DNA of 15,269 nt. It comes from CAZTJA01 sp964613745 (GTDB lineage: Bacteria > Desulfobacterota > Desulfomonilia > Desulfomonilales > Desulfomonilaceae). Of this stretch, positions 7,247 to 14,057 are shown in pieces. Where the stretch lies: contig CAZTJA010000076.1 of assembly GCA_964613745.1 (NCBI GenBank), forward strand, positions 1 through 15,269, given 5' to 3'. Every line of letters starts with the position of its first letter. Position 1 is the first letter of the stretch. The notes under the pieces were generated by a model, which was not told where the DNA came from, did no database searches, and saw nothing but the letters and a program-made list of their open reading frames with translations. The translations under genes and the position numbers were made by a program.

Positions 7247-8599
7247 ATGACATTTTTCATGCACAAGCTGAACACCAGACTGTATTCTTTCGCTTTTATT
7301 TCAGTGTTGGGGTTATTTTCTTTTCTGAGCCCGCCGGAAGATCCTCAAAAGGTCTTAGGACACTTTGGTGAGTTGTATATTGCTCAAGATGCCGTGAGCA
7401 TCATGAAGATAATGCATCCGGATGTCATCGAAGGAAAAGACATTGATCAAACCGATATAGAGTCCTCCATGAAAGCATTCAGGACTGGAGATTTGAAAGT
7501 TTCTGAGATCCAAATAGAAAACAAAATGAAGGGGGAAGATGAAACTCAGGAGCGCATTCAAACTTTAATCGTATTTACAGGCCCGAATCCGGGCGCGCAA
7601 TATGTTGGACCGTCCAAGTTTTTCCTTCGTCAATTGTGGGTTCTGGAAAAAGGAAGATGGTGGCTCGAAAGAACGATTTCCGCATACTATGAAGTTGAGT
7701 CTCAAGTGCACTTTCCAACTCCCGAGCAACAGGAAAATGCGCAGAAATTTCAGGCGGCTTTAGCTGTTTGGGATAAAATAAAGCCCCAGGCGAGTTCCAC
7801 GGAATTCAACCAAAAGAATAGTTCAGCAGAAGACTTAATTGACCTGGAACGTCGATATCGACGAGAAAAAGATAAAATCGGGCCCGACTGCGAAGGAGTA
7901 GACCTGCTCTTGAAAATTGCGGGGAAACCGAGAATTGATTTCCTTTCCGTGTATTACGGAGATTTTTCGAAAAAGCCGCATGAGAGTCGCAAACCAGTAC
8001 CCTGGGAAGTTATTTCAGCTTACGTAAATGCGGCATTGAGCAAAGGTCAGTTGCTCGAAAAGAACGGTAAACAAGCGAAAGCGGAGCTTATCTATAGAAA
8101 GCTTTTAAATTTAGGGAACAGCATTCTTGCCGAACCGGGTGGTTACCAGTTTCTTTTGTGGGGATCCATAATTCAGAAGCAGGCCGCAGAGGATTTGGCC
8201 CGTGTTGTTCTTGGAAGTGATAAACAAAAATTTACTTCAATTGTTGCTGTTGCAGGAAGACGTATTGACGTGCTTCAAACTATTCTGGCGTCTCTCGACG
8301 ACCTTACCGATTATAGGAGTTTGAGAGCCGCTATAGCATCACTCGAACGACCGGATGATGATTTCTTCAGAGCCTGGGGAATCAATACTCTTGCCATTTT
8401 GTCAGTGAAAGGCGCTCCGGCCGACAAAGCAGCTCTGGAAAACACTGGGAACGTGGCCATCGTAAAGAACACGACCATGCAGAAAATTGCACGAGAGGCT
8501 CTAGAAAGACTATCTCAGGAATCGGCCGAACCCGTGCAGAATTTCATAAAAGCACAGACTCAGTGGGTGCAAAACCATAATGTATACGGACGAATGTAA
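7247..8599 (+). CDS. Exported protein of unknown function
   Basis: I do not recognise this family. The frame is open from 7109, but the ATG at 7247 is chosen because GGGGA lies five bases upstream and the new N-terminus becomes a signal peptide or anchor (MTFFMHKLNTRLYSFAF, hydrophobic to about residue 28), giving 450 residues. The stretch at about 35-140 (GELYIAQDAVSIMKIMHPDV, then RQLWVLEKGRWWLER) looks like an alpha+beta unit, perhaps of the NTF2-like type, but this is a guess. About 240-320 is helical and TPR-like (GKQAKAELIYRKLL). Residues 345-425 contain helix pairs resembling HEAT repeats (DYRSLRAAIASLERPDDDFF, then REALERL). There is no lipobox and no catalytic motif. It follows hda after 242 bases and converges on dctM with a single base between stops. 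Confidence 0.75.
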   Translation: MTFFMHKLNTRLYSFAFISVLGLFSFLSPPEDPQKVLGHFGELYIAQDAVSIMKIMHPDVIEGKDIDQTDIESSMKAFRTGDLKVSEIQIENKMKGEDETQERIQTLIVFTGPNPGAQYVGPSKFFLRQLWVLEKGRWWLERTISAYYEVESQVHFPTPEQQENAQKFQAALAVWDKIKPQASSTEFNQKNSSAEDLIDLERRYRREKDKIGPDCEGVDLLLKIAGKPRIDFLSVYYGDFSKKPHESRKPVPWEVISAYVNAALSKGQLLEKNGKQAKAELIYRKLLNLGNSILAEPGGYQFLLWGSIIQKQAAEDLARVVLGSDKQKFTSIVAVAGRRIDVLQTILASLDDLTDYRSLRAAIASLERPDDDFFRAWGINTLAILSVKGAPADKAALENTGNVAIVKNTTMQKIAREALERLSQESAEPVQNFIKAQTQWVQNHNVYGRM

Positions 8600-8618
8600 A
8601 TTATTTTATAAAATAATT
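8599..8618. repeat. 20-bp perfect AT palindrome at a convergent junction
   Basis: The sequence aattattttataaaataatt is its own reverse complement. It starts at the last base of the exported-protein stop codon and covers the dctM stop (8601-8603) plus the last five dctM codons. It could form a hairpin in the RNA from either side, but it has no G-C pair, so it would be a weak terminator at best. Confidence 0.55.
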
Positions 8619-9902
8619 AGGCAGCCACATCGAAATTTGAGGAAACAGTAACAAAATTAAAAGACAGATACTCATGCCGACAATATACGGATATATGCCC
8701 TTGTAAACCGTTGAAACCGGCACTTTGCTGACTCCTGAGACAACGAACGCATTTATCGCCATCGGAGGCAGAATTACTCCTATCATGGTGACAACGCTGA
8801 TGATTACACCGAACCAGACTGGATCATAGCCGAGCTTGAGGACTACAGGCAGAAAAATCGGTGTAGCCAAAATGAGGAATGCCAAATCTTCGATGAAAGA
8901 TCCTCCAATCAGGTAAACGGCGATAATGATCAGCATGACTATATTTTTGTCCACCTGCAGGCTTTCCAACCACTGGGCTACTATGTAGGGCGTTCGTGTC
9001 ACGGCAAAGAAATGACCCAGTATCGTCGCTCCGGCTATGAGCATTATGACCATGCATGCTATGCGCAGCGTTTCCATGACCGCTTTCACGAACTTCTTGG
9101 TGTCCATATCGTTCTTCAAATAAGTTAATAAGAGAACAGCGAGACTGCCTACGCTACCGGCCTCTGTCGGAGTAAAAAATCCAAACATAAGTCCGCCGAC
9201 GACAATTATGAATATTGTCCCGACCCATAAGACAGGCGGTAAAGAGGCAAATCTCTCCTTCCAAGTCGATCGTGCTCCCTTTGGTCCCAACGCGGGATTG
9301 TACATACTCCATCCCAGAAGAGTTACAACAAACGAAAGTGCCACGAGCAAACCTGGGAGTATTCCTGCAAGGAACAGCTTTCCAATGGATGTTTCCGTTA
9401 AAATTCCGTAAACGATAAGTACAACACTAGGAGGCATTAGAATGCCGAGCGTCCCGACGGTAGCTACCGTTCCGCAGGACAACCGCTTATCATATCCGTA
9501 GCGATCCATTTCCGGAACCGCTATGGTGGCGAATGTAGCTGCAGTAGCAGGGGACGATCCACAAATCGCCTTAAAAGCCGTTGCAGCTGCAACCGTGCCT
9601 ATCGCAAGCCCGCCCGGAATGTGACCCATGAAGCGATAAGCGGAATCATACAGATTTCGAGCCACTCCACCGCTTGCCCCAAGTTGACCCATCAGAACAA
9701 ACATGGGTATTACGGTGAAGCCATAAGATGAGAAAACGCTGTAAATATCTTTGGCAACGAGATTCAAGGCCGCATCCACATTTACTATCATGGCGAACCC
9801 AACAAATCCCGCTAAAGCCATTGCGAAACCAATTTCCAGGCCCAGAGCAAAAAGTACAAAGAGCAGCACTATTATTAATAATCCGACGGTTGCAAAACTC
9901 AT
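8601..9902 (-). CDS. dctM: TRAP transporter large permease DctM
   Basis: The large membrane subunit (DctM/SiaM, ion-transporter superfamily) forms the sodium- or proton-coupled pathway of a TRAP transporter. The frame is open to 10064, but the ATG at 9902 is right: it overlaps the dctQ stop as ATGA, AAGGA lies about ten bases upstream, and the protein then starts with a membrane helix (MSFATVGLLIIVLLFVLFAL). The 433 residues match the family (about 425-440). Family motifs are YGFTVIPMFVLMG at about 60-72, FKAICGSSPATAAT at 110-123 and LMPPSVVLIVYGI in the first half, with the related GVILPPMAINAFV in the second, consistent with the internal two-fold repeat. About 11-12 membrane segments are visible. 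The substrate cannot be read from this subunit. Confidence 0.96.
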   Translation of the reverse strand: MSFATVGLLIIVLLFVLFALGLEIGFAMALAGFVGFAMIVNVDAALNLVAKDIYSVFSSYGFTVIPMFVLMGQLGASGGVARNLYDSAYRFMGHIPGGLAIGTVAAATAFKAICGSSPATAATFATIAVPEMDRYGYDKRLSCGTVATVGTLGILMPPSVVLIVYGILTETSIGKLFLAGILPGLLVALSFVVTLLGWSMYNPALGPKGARSTWKERFASLPPVLWVGTIFIIVVGGLMFGFFTPTEAGSVGSLAVLLLTYLKNDMDTKKFVKAVMETLRIACMVIMLIAGATILGHFFAVTRTPYIVAQWLESLQVDKNIVMLIIIAVYLIGGSFIEDLAFLILATPIFLPVVLKLGYDPVWFGVIISVVTMIGVILPPMAINAFVVSGVSKVPVSTVYKGIYPYIVGMSICLLILLLFPQISMWLPNYFIK

Positions 9903-10522
9903 TTTCGCAAGTCCTTTGTCTCGAATATATCCACAAACAGCACGAGGCATTGAATCGCGGAGCAAAGTGAAATCGCATAGGCCACCGGGTAGGTTGGTAT
10001 CTGAAGCGTCAAAGTTACTTCCCCTGCAGTGCGATAATCGTTCCCCAGATTCCAAATCTGCCACGCAATTATGGCAAACAGAGCAATTCCTATGAATCTG
10101 GTTACCACGTGAAGAACGATTCGCAGTTTGTACGGCAGTTTGTCCGTAAGAAAATCCATGACAACCTGCCCTCTGACCCGGGAAGTTTGGGGAACCGCAA
10201 ACCCGATGACCAAAGCCCCTAAGATGCCTACGAGCTCATATGTTCCCACAATGGGAGCCTTGAAGCACCTGAGGATGACGTCTCCACATGTAAGAAACAT
10301 ACTTGAGACGAGTGCCAATCCGGCTATGACAAAGAGTAAACGAGAGGAGATTCGTGAAAATGTGCGGAGGAGATTGAGAATTCTGTGCCGGACCGTCTTC
10401 TTGAAATTCGTACCGCATGGCTGATCTTGAGCCGGCGCAGTTTGAGTAAGAACCCCGACGGCGGGGTTCTTACTCGAAAAAGCAGGGTCGTTTGATTCTT
10501 GAGTTGCCGTACCAGTATCCAT
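9899..10522 (-). CDS. dctQ: TRAP transporter small membrane subunit DctQ
   Basis: The small subunit of the TRAP transporter, a four-helix protein that partners DctM. From the ATG at 10522 it has 207 residues with membrane helices at about 61-79, 93-112, 134-156 and 176-199. The DctQ signature GTYELVGILGALVIGFAVPQ at 93-112 and the following RGQVVMDF at 117-124 are clear. The N-terminal 55 residues are hydrophilic and unusually long. The start is uncertain: the ATG at 10522 and the earlier in-frame ATG at 10564 (overlapping the end of dctP) both lack a good ribosome site, while the only well-placed one (TAAGG) serves an out-of-frame ATG at 10535. No in-frame ATG, GTG or TTG occurs between 10522 and the first helix. 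A strong hairpin lies in this N-terminal coding stretch. The stop overlaps the dctM start. Confidence 0.92.
   Translation of the reverse strand: MDTGTATQESNDPAFSSKNPAVGVLTQTAPAQDQPCGTNFKKTVRHRILNLLRTFSRISSRLLFVIAGLALVSSMFLTCGDVILRCFKAPIVGTYELVGILGALVIGFAVPQTSRVRGQVVMDFLTDKLPYKLRIVLHVVTRFIGIALFAIIAWQIWNLGNDYRTAGEVTLTLQIPTYPVAYAISLCSAIQCLVLFVDIFETKDLRK
10444..10475. repeat. 14-bp perfect hairpin at the dctP/dctQ junction
   Basis: GAGTAAGAACCCCG (10444-10457) and its exact reverse complement (10462-10475) flank a 4-base loop, with three further weak pairs possible outside. It lies 68 bases after the dctP stop and inside the predicted N-terminal coding region of dctQ. Its strength and place suit an RNA processing or 3'-end protecting element that raises dctP mRNA over dctQM, as proposed for binding-protein transport operons. 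There is no long T-run after it, so full termination is unlikely. Confidence 0.75.
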
Positions 10523-10542
10523 CTTCGCCGTCCATGTGAGCC

Positions 10543-11556
10543 TTACTGATTCTTGGAGAGCCATTCTTTACAGAAGGCTACGGCCTCTTCACCAGGAAGG
10601 TTTTTTGCTTTCATTGCTGCGATGTATTCATTGATTATTGGGGCCACCGCTTTCGCCCAACGATCTTCCTCTTCGGGTGAAAGCTGAATTACCTGGTTAC
10701 CTTTGGACAAAGTGAACTCTTTTCCCTCTTTGTCCAGTTCGTCCCATTTTTGACCCGTCTTAGTTATCCATTCTTTATTGACTTGCTCAAATACTTTCTG
10801 AACTTCAGGTGATAATGAATCCCATTTTTTCTTGTTCATGGCTACGAAAAAGCCGATTGTATAGGAAGACTTAAGATTTTCCGTCGTGGATTTAATAACC
10901 TCAGCGAACTTCCACCCTTTAAGGGTTTCGATTGGTGATAGCAAGCCGGCCGCCACTCCCTTCTGGAGTGCCTCATATGTTTCATTCTGAGGCATTGCTA
11001 CCGGGGTGCCGCCTAGAGCGGAAACAATTTTTGTACTCGTCCCGGTGCACCTGATCTTCATTCCTTTGAGATCTTCCATTTTAGTCACTGGAGTCTTACT
11101 GCTTAATATTCCCGGACCGTGTCCATGCAAATACAGTATTTTTGTAGTTTCCAATTCCGCAGGTTTGAACTTTTCGTAATATGCATTGCACATGTTGGTT
11201 ACTTGAGCACCGCTTGTATAACCCAGCGGAAGATCAATTACCTCTGAAAGAGGGAAACGTCCTTTGGTATAACTGAAACAAGACATTCCGATATCGGAAA
11301 TTCCTTTTACCACACCATCATAACACTGATCCGCAGGAGTCAAAGTCCCACCTGGGAACAAATTGACGGTGACCTCACCATTGGTCCTTTTTTCAATTTC
11401 TTTTGCCCATTCACCCGCTAGAATGGAATGGCCATGGGTAGCCGGGAAAAAGATTGAATACGTCAATTGGGTGGCACCAAAAACGGAACCTGCATATAGG
11501 CTGGTTACCCCCAAGAGTGCCAGAATTAAAAAAGAATGTCTTGAAAACCTGCTCAT
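10543..11556 (-). CDS. dctP: TRAP transporter periplasmic receptor DctP
   Basis: The extracytoplasmic solute receptor of a TRAP transporter, which binds a carboxylate-type ligand and delivers it to DctQM. Upstream codons are open to 11592, but the ATG at 11556 has GGAGG six bases before it and starts a classic signal peptide (MSRFSRHSFLILALLGVTSL, cleavage near FGA at 26-28), giving 337 residues. The family pattern is plain: FPATHGHSILAGEWAKEIEK at 37-56, NLFPGGTLTP at 65-74 and DLKGMKIRCTGTSTKIVSAL at 162-181. The conserved arginine that salt-bridges the ligand carboxylate is R169. GTPVAMPQNETYEALQKG follows at 183-200. The ligand is not identifiable. It precedes dctQ and dctM on the same strand and follows a response regulator gene by 87 bases. 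Confidence 0.96.
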   Translation of the reverse strand: MSRFSRHSFLILALLGVTSLYAGSVFGATQLTYSIFFPATHGHSILAGEWAKEIEKRTNGEVTVNLFPGGTLTPADQCYDGVVKGISDIGMSCFSYTKGRFPLSEVIDLPLGYTSGAQVTNMCNAYYEKFKPAELETTKILYLHGHGPGILSSKTPVTKMEDLKGMKIRCTGTSTKIVSALGGTPVAMPQNETYEALQKGVAAGLLSPIETLKGWKFAEVIKSTTENLKSSYTIGFFVAMNKKKWDSLSPEVQKVFEQVNKEWITKTGQKWDELDKEGKEFTLSKGNQVIQLSPEEEDRWAKAVAPIINEYIAAMKAKNLPGEEAVAFCKEWLSKNQ

Positions 11557-11601
11557 CTTTACCTCCAGTTCGTGTTCCTTCATTGCAGACACTAATACTG
11601 A

Positions 11602-11633
11602 ATGTCCTCCAAAGGCCTATCCTCTGAGGACAT
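11602..11633. repeat. 8-bp inverted repeat upstream of dctP
   Basis: ATGTCCTC (11602-11609) and GAGGACAT (11626-11633) flank 16 bases that contain AGGCCT. It lies 46-77 bases before the dctP ATG and directly after the response regulator stop. It could be an operator half-site pair or an intercistronic mRNA fold; no T-run follows on the minus strand. Confidence 0.45.
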
Positions 11634-11643
11634 GATTACCGAA

Positions 11644-12129
11644 TCAATAGGAATAAGGGGGATATCGAGGCTCTTCCAGATCTTCCCAGGCCAGCCCAAG
11701 TCGTCTTCTGAAAAATGGTCCTAATCTATCGAAAAGTCGTTTCCAATGGCTCTTGCCTGCAGCAACATCCTCAAGAATTTCGGCAACCAACTCAGGCAAT
11801 TTCGATAATTCATCTTTGGGCAAAAACGAAACAGCCCCAAGTCTCACGGCTCGGTTAATGCTCTCGACCGTAACCGCATGGGCGGTAAGCATGGCACACG
11901 GCAAGTTTCTCTCGCGGCCCAGTTCAAGTAATGCGAAACCGTTCACGCCCATGATATCGAGCAACACTAAATCGTAAGAATCCTGTTCCATAAGTTTGCA
12001 AGCTTCTTCATAATTTGCTGCGGTCGTTACTTCACAATCAGGAAGCATTTCGGAAACCACTTCCCGAATGTCGGGCTCATCGTCAACAGCCAGAATTCGC
12101 TTGCCTTGTAGGATCTCGGGGTCTCGCAT
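11644..12129 (-). CDS. Single-domain response regulator (REC) with short tail
   Basis: A CheY-like receiver that takes a phosphoryl group from a histidine kinase. With the ATG at 12129 (GAGA six bases upstream) it has 161 residues; an ATG at 12135 and a TTG at 12165 are alternatives. Acidic pair D16-D17 in ILAVDDEPD, phospho-acceptor D58 in LVLLDIMGVNGF, T82 in MLTAHA and K105 in FLPKDE are all present, so it should be phosphorylatable. After the receiver (about 9-125) comes a basic, aromatic tail of some 36 residues (HWKRLFDRLGPFFRRRLG at 128-145) rather than a DNA-binding domain. Output is therefore probably by protein contact. No kinase is in the window. It lies just upstream of dctPQM on the same strand and could be co-transcribed. 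Confidence 0.9.
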   Translation of the reverse strand: MRDPEILQGKRILAVDDEPDIREVVSEMLPDCEVTTAANYEEACKLMEQDSYDLVLLDIMGVNGFALLELGRERNLPCAMLTAHAVTVESINRAVRLGAVSFLPKDELSKLPELVAEILEDVAAGKSHWKRLFDRLGPFFRRRLGLAWEDLEEPRYPPYSY

Positions 12130-12384
12130 ATTCATTCTCGGAAAAGAAAGCGCGATGGACCGCAAGTTACTTGAGGAGAATCTCTCACGAACTCGGATTG
12201 CTCCCGTTCATAAGAATTCGCTATTCGGAGGCTCATGAAAACCTATCGAATTTGAGCTGTACTGTCAAACTTTTTTGAAATTCCTTCCTAAGGAGAGATG
12301 GAAGAGGTATTGTTAGGAGCTTCATATCGCATTATAATCAATGTAAAGCAGTTGGACTTGAGCAAATTTCGTTCCGGAGGGTTA

Positions 12385-13134
12385 ATGGAGGAAAAAATAC
12401 CGGTAAGAAAATTCGATGAAAAGCTTCTGGAGGAGCTTTACACGAAGTACGCCGCCGGTGGATTAACAATTGCGAGATGGAGGCTACGTTCACGATACTG
12501 GTTCAAGCGGATATCTTGGCTTCTCGTAGTGGAAGGAACCCGAGGCCTCAAAAGGTTGATAGACATTATTGGGTCCGCCATCGGCTTATTTCTGCTCTCT
12601 CCAATTCTACTCATTACAGCTCTCCTTATCAAAATTGAAGATGGAGGTCCCGTTTTTTTCTCACAGCCCCGGGTTGGTAAATGGGGAAAAATATTCAAGA
12701 TGTACAAGTTTCGATCCATGGTGCAAAATGCCGATAATCTCAAAAAGGATCTCATGAAGTACAATGAAGCGGGAGGCACGATTTTCAAGATGAAGCGTGA
12801 TCCTCGTATTACCCGTGTCGGTAGAGTGATACGAAAGCTCAGCATCGACGAAATGCCTCAGCTACTCAACGTGCTCAAAGGAGACATGTCTCTTGTCGGA
12901 CCGAGACCTCACCCGGTGGAAGAAGTAAAAACGTACAGCGCAGCCGACAGACGTCGCCTTGAAGTTATTCCCGGTCTGACGGGAATGGCTCAGGTAAGTG
13001 GACGCAGTTCAGTGAAATTCAAAGATACGGTTCGATTGGACGTACAATACATTGAAAGTCAATCAATTATGGGGGACGTCAAAATTCTACTTAAGACCAT
13101 ACCGGCTGTGCTCAGCGGCCGTGGAGCCTATTGA
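12385..13134 (+). CDS. Polyprenyl-phosphate sugar phosphotransferase
   Basis: A small membrane phosphoglycosyl transferase (bacterial sugar transferase family, PF02397) that moves a sugar-1-phosphate from a nucleotide sugar to undecaprenyl phosphate, the first step of exopolysaccharide, O-antigen or glycan assembly. From the ATG at 12385 (GGAGG four bases upstream) it has 249 residues. The re-entrant membrane helix is at about 56-83 (KRLIDIIGSAIGLFLLSPIL), then the conserved PVFFSQPRVGKWGKIFKMYK (89-108) and KFRSM (108-112). The catalytic Asp-Glu pair is D155-E156 in SIDEMPQLLNVLKGDMSLVG, followed by GPRP at 172-175 and PGLTGMAQVSGR at 196-207. It lacks the N-terminal multi-helix half of WcaJ/WbaP-type enzymes. 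An earlier ATG at 12298 would add 29 residues but sits too near its AAGGAG. No other glycan gene is adjacent. Confidence 0.94.
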   Translation: MEEKIPVRKFDEKLLEELYTKYAAGGLTIARWRLRSRYWFKRISWLLVVEGTRGLKRLIDIIGSAIGLFLLSPILLITALLIKIEDGGPVFFSQPRVGKWGKIFKMYKFRSMVQNADNLKKDLMKYNEAGGTIFKMKRDPRITRVGRVIRKLSIDEMPQLLNVLKGDMSLVGPRPHPVEEVKTYSAADRRRLEVIPGLTGMAQVSGRSSVKFKDTVRLDVQYIESQSIMGDVKILLKTIPAVLSGRGAY

Positions 13135-13262
13135 TTCAGCCTTCCGTCTTTTTTTCGTGCAAGATTTACGGGCGTCTTTTGAACGCAATGTGATACATTA
13201 CTAATGGACTGTAAATATCCGGAACCTTGTACGGCAGAATATCTCTCCGAGTCTAACATTTT

Positions 13263-13964
13263 ATGCATGGGATTTTCACGTCAGCCTTGATAGCTTCAGT
13301 ATTGGGCGGCATTCTCTGGCTGGATCGATATCAGTTTCCCCAGATGATGCTGTCCCGACCTCTGGTATCCTCCTCAATAATTGGTATAGCATTAGGAGAT
13401 GCCGAAGCAGGTTTGTCAATCGGTATACTCTTCGAACTTCTATGGTATAGACGTCCGCCGATAGGCGGATTCATTCCACCGGATGCGGTTTTCGCTTCGC
13501 TTGCGGCCTCGTCAATTGCCGCAATAGTGAGGCATGGCTCCGAGATGCCACTGTTTTCATTATGCTTTCTCGTATTTGTTCTGTTTTTCCCTTTGGCCTA
13601 CCTAGGCACCCGAATCGATTCCGCTCTACGAATTTCGCTGGGAGGTTTAGCGGTCAAGGCAATACAGGGAAAAGAGCGAATAACTGAGGGTGGAATTGAC
13701 CTTACTATTGCAAAAGCCCTCCTAACGGGATTCTGTGCGGCAGCATTGCCCCTTTTTCCGATTATAATCTTGGGCTCTTTTTTAATTATGCACTTAGTGC
13801 CATTTATCCCGGCCAACTTGGTTAAAGCCTTCGGGTTTGCATACTATATTGTTCCGATTGCTGCCGCTGCCGACATAATGGCGGGCTTTGATGAACGCAG
13901 GTACTATATGCTTTTTGTTATAGGTTTTGTGGTTTCGGTTGTGGGCATGGCATTGTTCCGGTAA
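13263..13964 (+). CDS. Mannose-family PTS IIC component
   Basis: A 233-residue hydrophobic protein matching the IIC subunit of mannose/fructose/sorbose-type phosphotransferase systems, which together with IID forms the sugar channel in the inner membrane. The N-terminus ALIASVLGGILWLDRYQFPQ at 8-27 followed by LSRPLVSSSIIGIALGDAEA at 30-49, then GILFELLWYRRPPIGGFIPP at 54-73 with DAVFASLAAS, are family landmarks. About seven membrane segments are visible. The IIA, IIB and IID partners, HPr and enzyme I are not adjacent: the neighbours are a sugar transferase 128 bases upstream and rimI 93 bases downstream. The ribosome site before the ATG at 13263 is poor. Sugar specificity is unknown, and it might have a regulatory rather than uptake role. 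Confidence 0.88.
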   Translation: MHGIFTSALIASVLGGILWLDRYQFPQMMLSRPLVSSSIIGIALGDAEAGLSIGILFELLWYRRPPIGGFIPPDAVFASLAASSIAAIVRHGSEMPLFSLCFLVFVLFFPLAYLGTRIDSALRISLGGLAVKAIQGKERITEGGIDLTIAKALLTGFCAAALPLFPIIILGSFLIMHLVPFIPANLVKAFGFAYYIVPIAAAADIMAGFDERRYYMLFVIGFVVSVVGMALFR

Positions 13965-14026
13965 TAATGAATACACGCTGTTCAAAGAAGGAGATGCTTC
14001 ACTAGGGAGTGTTCACCTGGTATAAG

Positions 14027-14043
14027 TTGCGGCTGCGCCGCAA
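14027..14043. repeat. GC-rich hairpin just before the rimI ribosome site
   Basis: TTGCGGC (14027-14033) and GCCGCAA (14037-14043) form a 7-bp perfect stem with a TGC loop. The rimI Shine-Dalgarno sequence (AAGAGGA) begins within the last two bases of the stem. It may tune translation of rimI or be the residue of a terminator for the PTS IIC gene; the short T-run (14050-14054) is interrupted by the ribosome site. Confidence 0.45.
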
Positions 14044-14057
14044 GAGGAATTTTTATC

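Noticed and set aside
9903..10064. 54-residue N-terminal extension of DctM
   Set aside because: It overlaps dctQ in another frame; the ATGA overlap start at 9902 fits the family.
12235..12255. Six-codon leader-like ORF with GGAGG before it
   Set aside because: Spacing to the ATG is only three bases, there are no repeated codons of an attenuator, and no terminator/antiterminator pair follows.
12263..12268. TTGACA on the minus strand before the response regulator
   Set aside because: No acceptable -10 box at 16-18 bases (TAGGTT or GATAGG only), so not listed as a promoter.
13135..13262. T-rich stretch after the sugar transferase as a terminator
   Set aside because: A T7 run exists near 13153, but no stable GC-rich stem directly precedes it.
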